This document shows, piece after piece, positions 35,220 to 43,824 of a stretch of DNA of 64,000 nt; positions within the stretch are counted from its first letter, which is position 1; every line of letters begins with the position of its first letter. The notes below the pieces were generated by a model. The model ran no database searches. It was not told the DNA's origin and was given only the letters and a program-made list of their open reading frames with translations. Origin of the DNA: Roseibium porphyridii (GTDB taxonomy: Bacteria; Pseudomonadota; Alphaproteobacteria; Rhizobiales; Stappiaceae); contig NZ_CP120863.1 in assembly GCF_026191725.2 (NCBI RefSeq), positions 3,638,001 through 3,702,000 on the forward strand, in the 5' to 3' direction. The position numbers and the translations under genes were made by a program.

Positions 35220-37202
35220 GTGAAGGGTCTTCCGTCCTGCATGTCCGGCTCTCGAGCGGACACGCGTCTCAACGTTCATACTGCACTGGCAGCACTACAA
35301 GTTGCCGGTGCGTGCTGCGTTGAAAAACACGGTTTGATCAGGATCATCCTCGTTGGAGCATTGCTTGCGGTGCCGGTGCCGGCTCACTCCTTTGAAGTGT
35401 TCGGCTGGAAATTTTTCGAGTCGGCTGAGGATGAAGCTGCCGCCGTTCCAGACCCCTTGCCTTACAAAGCCGACTTGAGCATATCGAGTGGTGGCGATCA
35501 CCTGAAAGATGAACTCGAAGGCGCATCGCTGCTTGTTCAACAACAGGACAAGCCCCCTTCTGGTGAAGCCGGACTGATCGCCAGGGCACTTTCCGACCGG
35601 GAAAGACTGATTGCAAAACTTTACGCAGACGGGCGTTATGGCGGTACCGTCGACATCACTTTGTCTGGAATACCACTGGAAACAGCCCTGGAACAAAGCG
35701 ACCTTCCAGATGCGCGGCCGGTCAATGTCTCCATCGTCGCGAACCCGGGTCCAGTATTCACGTTCGGCAAAGTGGTTGTTGTCTCACGCGGCGGCGATTT
35801 GACTTCAGACCCAGGCTATTGGGGGCTCAAAGCGGGTGATGTCGCTGCCTCGGGGAAAATCCTCACGGCTGAAAAACGTATGGTGGCTGACCTTCGCGGG
35901 CGCGGTTTTCCAAAGGCCTCCATTGCGGAGCGGCGCATAACTGCCGACCACAGCACAGACACTTTGGATGTGACCCTCGTTGCCGACGCTGGTGAACAGG
36001 CGCGCTTTGGCAAAGTCTCCGTTAGCGGCACTGAAGTGACAGATCCTGACTTTGTCGTTCAGCAGGCCATGCTGCCTGAGGGCAAGATCTATTCGCCAGA
36101 AGATTTGGCTCGCGCACGCAAGCGCTTGAATGAACTTGGTATCTTCTCATCCATAAGACTGGTTGAGGGCCATATTGAAGGCCCGGACGGAAATCTGCCG
36201 ATAACAATTGAAGTCAGCGAACGAAAGCGGCACGTCATTGGAGCCGGCGCTTCCTGGTCGAGTACTGAAGGTTTCGGGGTTGAGAGCTACTGGCGACGGC
36301 GCAATCTGTTCGGACGTGGCGAGTTGCTTTCGGTTGAGGGCTCTATTGGCCGCATTGGTACGGAAAGCATCGAAGATCAGGAATATTCGGCAAGGATCGC
36401 ATTCGAAAAGCCCGGCGTCTTCGGACCTTTGACAAGTTTTTCAACCAGTCTCGAGGCGCGCCAGGAAAATCCAGATGCTTATAAGAGCCGCACCATCACA
36501 TTTGACGCTTATCTGAACAGAGAATTTTCCGACACGCTTAAAGGCCGTGCGGGTGCGGAAATCTTTTATGCAAATGAAGAAGACGCATTTGGCGATGACG
36601 ATTATCTGTTGTTCGGCCTTCCCGCCGACCTGACGTTCGACAACAGAGACGACAAACTCAACCCGTCGAAAGGCGTCTTTGCCGCAGTCTTTGCAGAACC
36701 TGCCTACGACACATTGAATTCCAATGCGATGGGTTTTGTGAAAGGCACTGTGTCCAGCTACTACGCACTTGATGAAGCGAAGCGCTTTATTCTGGCCGGA
36801 CGTGTATCGGCCGGGTCAATTGTTGCGCCCTCGGTTGAAGCCGTTCCCGCAAGCCGGCGCTTTATCGCAGGTGGTGGTGGATCTATCCGCGGCTACGCCT
36901 ATCGAAATGTCGGCCCCCGCATAAATGACGAGGTAACCGGTGGGCGTTCGTTGCTTGAATTGTCTGGTGAAGTCAGGGTGAAAATCACCGACACTATCGG
37001 CGTTGTCGGATTTGTCGATGCGGGCAACGCTTATGAAGACAGCATTCCGGATTTTTCAGAGAGCCTAAAGGTGGGCGTTGGTGCCGGTTTGCGCTACTTT
37101 ACTCCTATAGGGCCACTTCGAATCGATGCGGCGGTACCGCTCGATCCTGGTCCGGGTGACCCGGACTTCGCTCTTTATGTCGGTTTGAGCCAGGCGTTTT
37201 AG
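35220..37202 (+). CDS. tamA: Outer-membrane translocation protein TamA (BamA/Omp85 family)
   Basis: About 660 residues: a periplasmic part with POTRA-like segments (VNVSIVANPGPVFTFGKVVV; TLDVTLVADAGEQARFGKVSVSG; LPITIEVSERKRHVIGAG) and a C-terminal 16-strand Omp85 barrel with the family motif RRFIAGGGGSIRGYAYRNVGP and the final strand ending LYVGLSQAF. With TamB it helps insert proteins, or move lipids, at the outer membrane. The start is uncertain: the frame opens with GTG at 35220, but the hydrophobic export signal (IRIILVGALLAVPVPAHS) only begins at residue 40, so a TTG at 35334 or another start may be used. tamB follows after five bases. Confidence 0.88.
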   Translation: MKGLPSCMSGSRADTRLNVHTALAALQVAGACCVEKHGLIRIILVGALLAVPVPAHSFEVFGWKFFESAEDEAAAVPDPLPYKADLSISSGGDHLKDELEGASLLVQQQDKPPSGEAGLIARALSDRERLIAKLYADGRYGGTVDITLSGIPLETALEQSDLPDARPVNVSIVANPGPVFTFGKVVVVSRGGDLTSDPGYWGLKAGDVAASGKILTAEKRMVADLRGRGFPKASIAERRITADHSTDTLDVTLVADAGEQARFGKVSVSGTEVTDPDFVVQQAMLPEGKIYSPEDLARARKRLNELGIFSSIRLVEGHIEGPDGNLPITIEVSERKRHVIGAGASWSSTEGFGVESYWRRRNLFGRGELLSVEGSIGRIGTESIEDQEYSARIAFEKPGVFGPLTSFSTSLEARQENPDAYKSRTITFDAYLNREFSDTLKGRAGAEIFYANEEDAFGDDDYLLFGLPADLTFDNRDDKLNPSKGVFAAVFAEPAYDTLNSNAMGFVKGTVSSYYALDEAKRFILAGRVSAGSIVAPSVEAVPASRRFIAGGGGSIRGYAYRNVGPRINDEVTGGRSLLELSGEVRVKITDTIGVVGFVDAGNAYEDSIPDFSESLKVGVGAGLRYFTPIGPLRIDAAVPLDPGPGDPDFALYVGLSQAF

Positions 37203-37207
37203 CGCAT

Positions 37208-40200
37208 ATGCGTTTTTTAAGATTGTCCCTGCGAATCTTCGGATTCCTGATCGCGCTTGCGGTCGCGCTGCCGGTGCTCGCCATCGGAGCATTACAGCTG
37301 CCGGCAGGTCGGGCATTCCTTTCAAATGTCGCCAGCTCCCTTGCATCCAATGAAAATCAAACGGTCACGCTTGAAGAGCTTTACATAAGCTTCGGGCTCA
37401 ACATTACGTTGGATCGACTGAAACTGGCCGACACTCAAGGAACCTGGCTTGAAGCCGAAGGCCTAAACTTCGACTGGCGACCACTGGGACTAATTACCGG
37501 TGACTTGAATATTGGTCAGATTTCCGCGTCGCTGATCGATGTCAACAGAGTGCCGATTGGTGCTGAAGAGGACCCCTCCTCCTCCAGCGCGCAGACTTCA
37601 GGGTCTGGTGGGATCGCACTTCCCTTCGACATTTCCTTGAAAGCACTTTCGATTGCAGAACTCAATCTTGGAGAACCTCTCTTGGGCGCTCCAGTTTCCC
37701 TGGCAGCCTCCGGGTCCGGTTCATTCGCTCTTGATCCTGCACTCATAACCGCTGATCTCGATGTGCACAGGATTGATGGGATCGATGCCTCGCTAACGGC
37801 CCAAGCTCAGTTTGAACCATCTGCTGAAACGCTTGCATTCGACATTTCTGTATCAGAGCCACGGGGCGGTCTTGCTGCGCGATTGCTTGAAGTCCCGGAC
37901 CTTCCCGCGCTGCTTCTTTCTCTGAAAGGCGACGGGCCACTCACCGACTGGGCGGCCAATCTCGAAGTTGCTCTAGATGGTCGCAAAACCGTCACCGGTT
38001 CGGCACAGATTTCGCAAACCGCTGAGGGACGAAACCTGGAATTCGATCTGGACGGCGACCTTGAGCCACTTGCTCCGCCAGCTGCCCAGGCGTTTCTTCT
38101 TGGAACGACAGACATCAAGGGGAGTGCTCAGTTTTCTCCCGAGTTCTCGCCGCGCTCCGGGAACCTTTCACTCAGGACACAAACCGTTGCCTTGAGTGCA
38201 AATGCTGAACTTGGTTCCGAGAGTTTAAATGCATCTGGCAAACTGGTTGTCAGTGCAGGTGACAATGCGCTGATTGCACTTGATCTCGGGAATCGGCGTA
38301 TTGCGTTTGGGCCAACGAACGTCGATTTTTCCGTGACTGGAGATCAGACCGCAGCAGTGTGGTCGCTTAGCGCCGGTCTCGCCTCTTTGCAAACCACTGA
38401 AGCTCGCACGGGCGCTTTGACGCTCAGCGCCTCAGGATCAGGTGCCGACCTGACCCCCGACGCACTGAAAACACCATTTGACCTGAAACTCAACGTCAAA
38501 CAATTGGTGGGTTTGTCACCTGAAACCAAGCCAGTCTCAGGACGGCTTGAGTTGAATGCCACAGGATCGGTGGATGCCCAATCGCAAAGTCTGTTTTTCC
38601 AATCTCTGGACCTGACTTCGCCTGCTGCCAGTCTCGCGTTAAACGACAGCTTGCTATCGCAAGATGAAATCAAGGCACAGGGGCGCATGTCCCTTGGAAA
38701 TCTGGAAATCTTTTCAGAGGTGGCGGGCCGAACGCTCGGCGGAGGCCTCACCAGTTCTTTTTCCACCAATCTGAACCCAAGTGCGCTTTCAGGATCGGTC
38801 GCCCTGTCATTGATTACAAAAGATCTGCAAACTGGTGTCGCACAAGCCGATGCGCTTCTGACAGACGACACTCAGGTTGATCTGACACTAGATCTGGAGG
38901 GCCAAGACAACATAACGCTGAAAAGCCTGTCGTTGAAAAACAGCGCACTGTCGGCAAATGGCAACGCACAATACGAAAACGACTCCTTGATCTCAGAGCT
39001 TACCGCGAAACTCGCCGATCTGTCGAAGGTTGACGCTCAACTCTCTGGCAGCCTGGAATTCAGCGCAAAAACGTCCGGCCCGGTGGACGCGCTAAATGTT
39101 GAGGCTTCGGCCAGTTCCGATCAAATTCTTCTTGCCGGCACGCCTTTGGATGATTTGAGGTTCGAAACAGAGGCTGTCGCGGACCCTGCAGCTCCCAAAG
39201 CCACTATCAAAAGCTCTGCAAAGCTCAATGATCAACCGATCTCCGTTGACGTGGAGTTGTCAAGCCGGGATGGCGGAGCAGACATTGATCCTCTGTCGAT
39301 GAAGCTTGCAGGGAATTCGATCAACGGAAATCTCTCGGTTGGTGATCTGACCGAACCTTTGGAAACACTAGCCGGGGAGCTGAAGATTGATGCACCTGAT
39401 CTGGCATCGCTTTCACCGCTCCTTCTCACTGAGATCGGCGGGCGTATCGAAGGGACCGTATCAGCTGATCCGGACAACAAAATTCTCGTCCTGAACGTCA
39501 CTGGGAGTGACATTGACGTGCCCACTGTCAGCATCGGTTCGCTGAAACTGAAAGCCAACCTTGCTGCTCCGTATGCGCCTGAAACAGTCTCCGCAGACAT
39601 AGAGATTACGGAACTGATAACGGACGCAACACCTATGCACCGGGTGAAAGTTCTTGCAAAGCCCCAGGATGGAGGCACAGCAATTACTGCCGAAGCGGAC
39701 ATGGATAAGGGGCAAAAAGACGGCCTCACATTGGCAGCGCATATCAGCGAACCTGAGACTGGTGCTTATCTGGTTGCCCTTTCTGAACTGGGGCTTCGCT
39801 ATCAAGGGCTGAAAAGCCAGTTAAACCAACCGTCCCGGATCACCTACCAAAATGGCGATGTAACGATTACGCCATTGGAACTCTCGCTTGGCAGCGGTTC
39901 ACTTTCACTGGCGGGAAAGGCCGGTCAATCGCTCGATATGAGCGCTGAACTGAAATCCATACCTTTGAACCTTGCAAATGCGTTCGTCCCTTCGCTCGGT
40001 CTCGGCGGCACTCTCTCCGGGAATGCAACAGCGAACGGAAGCACAGCCGAGCCTGAAGCCAAATGGTCGATCACAGGCAGCGGTCTAACGGCAACCGAGC
40101 TGCGGAAAAACGGTCTGTCAGACTTCAACATGACCACCACGGGCACGCTCAAGAACAACCAGATCAATCAATCAACGAAGCTCAATAATGCAAGTGGACT

Positions 40201-41554
40201 CAATTTTGCCTCGTCAGGGACGATTGGGCTGGCACAACCCAATCCACTTTCCATAAAGCTCAATGGCACAATCCCGACATTGGCGCTCAAAAGACCATTG
40301 CTGGAAGCAGGTATCAGAAGCGAAGGCGCGATTGCAGTGGACGGAAACGTGGGCGGTTCTGCCAGTTCACCCACGTATCAGATCACCGCGACCCCCGCTG
40401 ACCTGAAGGTGACGAGCCTTTCCACCGGCCTTACCGTGCGAAACATCAGCGGCAATGCGTCGGTCAATCAGAACCAGGCTTCGATCAATGGTGTAACTGG
40501 AGAGATTGTAACGGGCGGATCGCTCTCAGCGTCCGGGACCGTCGGCATGAATGACGGGTTTCCGGCAGATCTTTCTATAAATCTCGACAACGGCCGCTAT
40601 GTAGACCCTGGTCTGGTAACAGCCGAGGTGGACGCTGATCTCAAGATCACGGGGCCCCTTGCCTCTTCCGCTTCGTCCGCTCTTTTCGGTGGAAGCGTCA
40701 CGATCAATAAGGCCGATATCTCCATTCCCGAGTACCTGCCTGGCGCAATCCCGCCCGTCGACGTGCAACATATTCATGCGTCAAAAGCGATCATGGAACA
40801 AGTTGCCCAAATAGGCGGCGGACCGAAACAAAACCAGACGCAACAAAAGTCAATTCCACCTCGGTTGGACATACTTGTTTCCGCGCCGGGGCGCATCTTT
40901 ATCCGAGGGCGCGGCTTGGATGCTGAGCTTCAGGGAAATCTCAAGGTCGTCGGGACAACCGCAAATCCGCAGGCGATTGGCGCTTTTTCGTTGAAGCGCG
41001 GTCAATTGGACATCCTTACCAGACGGCTCGTTTTCTCGCGCGGAACAGCAACCTTTGAAGGGTCGCTCACACCCGTTATCGATTTTGCTGCCACGACGAC
41101 CGTCAACGATACGTCCATTACAGTTTCGGTAAGTGGTGACGCGGACGACCCTGTCATCGAGTTCAGTTCCTCTCCCGAACTGCCTCAGGACGAAGTATTG
41201 GCCTTGCTTTTGTTCGGAAAGAGCGTCGGCAACCTTTCGGCGACGCAAGTAGCGCGTCTTGCTGCGGCCATAGCGACCCTGACCGGTGGAAGCGACACCG
41301 GACCCCTCGCCACGATACGCAAGTCTTTGGGCCTGGACGCCATCGATATCAACACGGATGGAGACGATGGACCGTCCGTTGCTGTCGGCAAGTATATCAA
41401 CGACAATATTTATGTCGGCGTTGAGCAAGGAACCGGCTCCGGATCCAGCCGCGTCAAGGTTGATATCGATCTCGACCGTGGGCTGAAGGTGCGCGGTGAA
41501 GTCGGTGCTGACGGGTCTTCCAAGGCAGGGATATTTTTTGAACGGGAGTACTGA
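37208..41554 (+). CDS. tamB: Translocation and assembly module TamB (AsmA-like, DUF490)
   Basis: A protein of 1448 residues. One N-terminal membrane helix (LRIFGFLIALAVALPVLAIGAL, about 6-28) anchors it in the inner membrane. The long middle is made of repeating beta-strands rich in Ser, Ala, Leu and Asp, the hydrophobic-groove taco fold thought to span the periplasm and carry lipids. The C-terminal DUF490 domain is clear: RLDILVSAPGRIFIRGRGLDAELQGNLKVVG, GAFSLKRGQLDILTRRLVF and ELPQDEVLALLLFGKSVGNLS. It begins five bases after tamA, the usual operon. Its length is within the family range (1200-1500). Confidence 0.93.
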   Translation: MRFLRLSLRIFGFLIALAVALPVLAIGALQLPAGRAFLSNVASSLASNENQTVTLEELYISFGLNITLDRLKLADTQGTWLEAEGLNFDWRPLGLITGDLNIGQISASLIDVNRVPIGAEEDPSSSSAQTSGSGGIALPFDISLKALSIAELNLGEPLLGAPVSLAASGSGSFALDPALITADLDVHRIDGIDASLTAQAQFEPSAETLAFDISVSEPRGGLAARLLEVPDLPALLLSLKGDGPLTDWAANLEVALDGRKTVTGSAQISQTAEGRNLEFDLDGDLEPLAPPAAQAFLLGTTDIKGSAQFSPEFSPRSGNLSLRTQTVALSANAELGSESLNASGKLVVSAGDNALIALDLGNRRIAFGPTNVDFSVTGDQTAAVWSLSAGLASLQTTEARTGALTLSASGSGADLTPDALKTPFDLKLNVKQLVGLSPETKPVSGRLELNATGSVDAQSQSLFFQSLDLTSPAASLALNDSLLSQDEIKAQGRMSLGNLEIFSEVAGRTLGGGLTSSFSTNLNPSALSGSVALSLITKDLQTGVAQADALLTDDTQVDLTLDLEGQDNITLKSLSLKNSALSANGNAQYENDSLISELTAKLADLSKVDAQLSGSLEFSAKTSGPVDALNVEASASSDQILLAGTPLDDLRFETEAVADPAAPKATIKSSAKLNDQPISVDVELSSRDGGADIDPLSMKLAGNSINGNLSVGDLTEPLETLAGELKIDAPDLASLSPLLLTEIGGRIEGTVSADPDNKILVLNVTGSDIDVPTVSIGSLKLKANLAAPYAPETVSADIEITELITDATPMHRVKVLAKPQDGGTAITAEADMDKGQKDGLTLAAHISEPETGAYLVALSELGLRYQGLKSQLNQPSRITYQNGDVTITPLELSLGSGSLSLAGKAGQSLDMSAELKSIPLNLANAFVPSLGLGGTLSGNATANGSTAEPEAKWSITGSGLTATELRKNGLSDFNMTTTGTLKNNQINQSTKLNNASGLNFASSGTIGLAQPNPLSIKLNGTIPTLALKRPLLEAGIRSEGAIAVDGNVGGSASSPTYQITATPADLKVTSLSTGLTVRNISGNASVNQNQASINGVTGEIVTGGSLSASGTVGMNDGFPADLSINLDNGRYVDPGLVTAEVDADLKITGPLASSASSALFGGSVTINKADISIPEYLPGAIPPVDVQHIHASKAIMEQVAQIGGGPKQNQTQQKSIPPRLDILVSAPGRIFIRGRGLDAELQGNLKVVGTTANPQAIGAFSLKRGQLDILTRRLVFSRGTATFEGSLTPVIDFAATTTVNDTSITVSVSGDADDPVIEFSSSPELPQDEVLALLLFGKSVGNLSATQVARLAAAIATLTGGSDTGPLATIRKSLGLDAIDINTDGDDGPSVAVGKYINDNIYVGVEQGTGSGSSRVKVDIDLDRGLKVRGEVGADGSSKAGIFFEREY

Positions 41555-41773
41555 TGTAGATCTGTAGTCCCGTCATTTTTGACAGGCTTTCGGCCTGATC
41601 CCGCCCTTACTCACCCAGTATGCGACAAATCGACCGCTTGCTGTTGCAGTGCACATACCTCTCGTGCAAGTGTGCCGCCCATGACCCAAGTATACGATAG
41701 AAATTTCCCCTCCCAAGCGGAGACAACCGTCTATCTGGCGGCGGATTCGGCTGAAAATGACGGGAGCGCACTC

Positions 41774-42124
41774 ATGTCCACCAACAACAGCGACTACACA
41801 CTTGGTGAACGCGTATGCAAGGCGCGTGATGCGGCTGGCCTGTCGACTGCGCAGCTCGCACGACGTCTCGGAATTAAAACTGCAACGCTTCAAAGCTGGG
41901 AAAGCGACCGTTCCGAACCGCGGTCCAACAAGCTGGTGCTGCTCGCCGGTGTTTTGAATGTAAGCCCGACGTGGCTTCTTGTCGGTCGAGGCACTCCACC
42001 CTTTTCCGAAGAACCTGCTGCTGCTGACCTCGACAGCATGCGGGTCGCACTTGATCGCGTTCAGCGGCAGGCTCAAGCGCTTGCAGATGAGATAGCAGTT
42101 CTGCAGGAACGCTTGAACGGCTGA
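41774..42124 (+). CDS. Small XRE-family DNA-binding protein
   Basis: A protein of 116 residues from an ATG at 41774 with GGGAG about nine bases upstream; another ATG at 41681 would add 31 residues and cannot be ruled out. A lambda-repressor type helix-turn-helix spans about residues 10-65 (LGERVCKARDAAGLSTAQLARRLGIKTATLQSWESDRSEPR, then LVLLAGVLNVSPTWLLVGRG). The C-terminus is a short coiled coil (LDRVQRQAQALADEIAVLQERL) for pairing. Targets are unknown. It stands between tamB and gabD and is followed by its own terminator. Confidence 0.78.
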   Translation: MSTNNSDYTLGERVCKARDAAGLSTAQLARRLGIKTATLQSWESDRSEPRSNKLVLLAGVLNVSPTWLLVGRGTPPFSEEPAAADLDSMRVALDRVQRQAQALADEIAVLQERLNG

Positions 42125-42171
42125 TATCTGCCGACAAATTCCCTTCGCTGACGTTCTAATGCAATGTCATA

Positions 42172-42200
42172 AGCGCGCTCCACTTGGGGCGCGTTTTTCT
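42172..42200 (+). terminator. Rho-independent terminator after the XRE-family gene
   Basis: A ten-pair stem (AGCGCGCTCC with GGGGCGCGTT, two wobble pairs, 42172-42195), four-base loop, followed by T-rich sequence. It lies about 48 bases after the stop codon. Confidence 0.75.
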
Positions 42201-42370
42201 TTTTGCAAATGGCGAGTGAATGTTCAGCATCGAACAGCAATTCTTCGTCACAGACGCTCTAAAGGCTCCAATCAAATCGCGCTTGCCAGACACGCGATTA
42301 CCCCCCTATGACTGTGAAAAGCATAGTCAGCTGCTTCAAGCACGCAGGCACTATTTTCAGGGAGGCTTTC

Positions 42371-43822
42371 ATGTCGGTAAATGCCGCGCTTTTAAAACAA
42401 CAGGTCTTTATTGCTGGTGCGTGGTCTGACGCTGACAGCGGTGAAACGCTGGATGTGGTCAATCCGGCAACAGGTGAAACGCTCGGCAGCGTACCTGTTT
42501 GCGGACGCGCTGAAACTGCACGAGCAATCGAGGCCGCCAACGCGGCGCTGCCTGCATGGAAAGCGCTAACGGCCGATGCGCGCGCTGCGCTGATGCACAC
42601 TCTTTGCGATGCCATCATGGAGCATCACGAGGATCTCGCGGTCTTGCTGACAACCGAAATGGGCAAACCGCTTGCCGAAGCCAAGGGCGAAATCGCGCTT
42701 GGAGTGAAATACATCCGTTTCTTCGCTGAAGAAGGGAAGCGCATATATGGCGACACGGTCCCTTCTCCCTGGGCGGACCGGCGCATTCTTGTGACGAAGG
42801 AACCTGTCGGTGTAGTCGGTTCGATCACACCCTGGAATTTTCCGAACTCCATGATCGCTCGCAAACTGGGCGCAGCGCTTGCAGCCGGATGCACCATGGT
42901 GCTGAAGCCTGCGGAGCTGACGCCCTATTCCGCACTCATCTACGGCATTATGGCAGAAAAAGCCGGACTGCCGTCCGGCGTGATCAACATCCTCACAGGC
43001 GACGCACCGGCCATCGGAGCCGAGATGTGTGAAAATCCGGGTCTCCGCAAACTGACCTTCACAGGCTCGACCCGGGTCGGAAAACTACTGGCATCCAATG
43101 CCGGCAAGCACATGAAGAAGATTTCAATGGAACTTGGCGGAAACGCGCCCTTCATTGTTTTCGACGATGCCGATCTCGACCGCGCTGTTGAAGGCGCGAT
43201 CGCCAGCAAGTTTCGCAACTCCGGACAGACCTGTGTCTGCGCCAACCGGATCTATGTGCAAGCAGGCGTCTACGACACATTTGCTGAAAAACTCAAAGCA
43301 GCAATGTCTGATCAACTGAAAGTCGGCGACGGTCTTGAAGATGGAACAACTCAAGGTCCGCTGATCAGCGAAGCAGCGCTTGAGAAGGTTGCAACGCATG
43401 TTCAGGATGCTTTGTCCAAGGGCGGTACGCTGTTGTCGGGAGGAAAGCGCAGCAATGGCCCTGGAATTTTCTTCGAGCCGACCCTGATTACAGGCGCAAC
43501 ACAAAACATGCAGGTGGCGAACGAGGAGACATTTGGTCCGCTGGCCGCGCTCTTCAGCTTTGACACCGAGGATGAGGTGATAGATCTGGCAAACGATACC
43601 GAATATGGACTTGCCTGCTATTTTTACACCAAAGACCTCGGCCGAACGTTCCGGGTTATGGAACAACTTGAATACGGACTTGTCGGCGTCAATGAGGGCG
43701 TAATCACCACCGAAGTGGCACCCTTCGGTGGCTTCAAAGACAGCGGCATGGGCAACGAAGGCTCAAAATACGGTTTGGATGACTATCTGAACGTCAAATA
43801 CAGCTGCATCGGGGGCTTGTGA
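42371..43822 (+). CDS. gabD: Succinate-semialdehyde dehydrogenase
   Basis: A protein of 483 residues of the aldehyde dehydrogenase superfamily. The ATG at 42371 has GGGAGG seven bases upstream; the longer frame from 42308 is rejected. The catalytic Glu lies in SMELGGNAPFIVFDDADLD and the catalytic Cys in RNSGQTCVCANRIYV. The cysteine pair CVC and the nearby sequence match GabD-type enzymes, which oxidise succinate semialdehyde to succinate with NAD(P) at the end of GABA breakdown. Glutarate semialdehyde dehydrogenase is a close alternative. No gabT is next to it. The 3' end is two bases from the convergent CHASE2-EAL gene. Confidence 0.88.
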   Translation: MSVNAALLKQQVFIAGAWSDADSGETLDVVNPATGETLGSVPVCGRAETARAIEAANAALPAWKALTADARAALMHTLCDAIMEHHEDLAVLLTTEMGKPLAEAKGEIALGVKYIRFFAEEGKRIYGDTVPSPWADRRILVTKEPVGVVGSITPWNFPNSMIARKLGAALAAGCTMVLKPAELTPYSALIYGIMAEKAGLPSGVINILTGDAPAIGAEMCENPGLRKLTFTGSTRVGKLLASNAGKHMKKISMELGGNAPFIVFDDADLDRAVEGAIASKFRNSGQTCVCANRIYVQAGVYDTFAEKLKAAMSDQLKVGDGLEDGTTQGPLISEAALEKVATHVQDALSKGGTLLSGGKRSNGPGIFFEPTLITGATQNMQVANEETFGPLAALFSFDTEDEVIDLANDTEYGLACYFYTKDLGRTFRVMEQLEYGLVGVNEGVITTEVAPFGGFKDSGMGNEGSKYGLDDYLNVKYSCIGGL

Positions 43823-43824
43823 GC

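Noticed and set aside
41577..41600. Hairpin CAGGC-TTTCG-GCCTG after tamB
   Set aside because: A stem of only five pairs with no T run; not enough to call a terminator.
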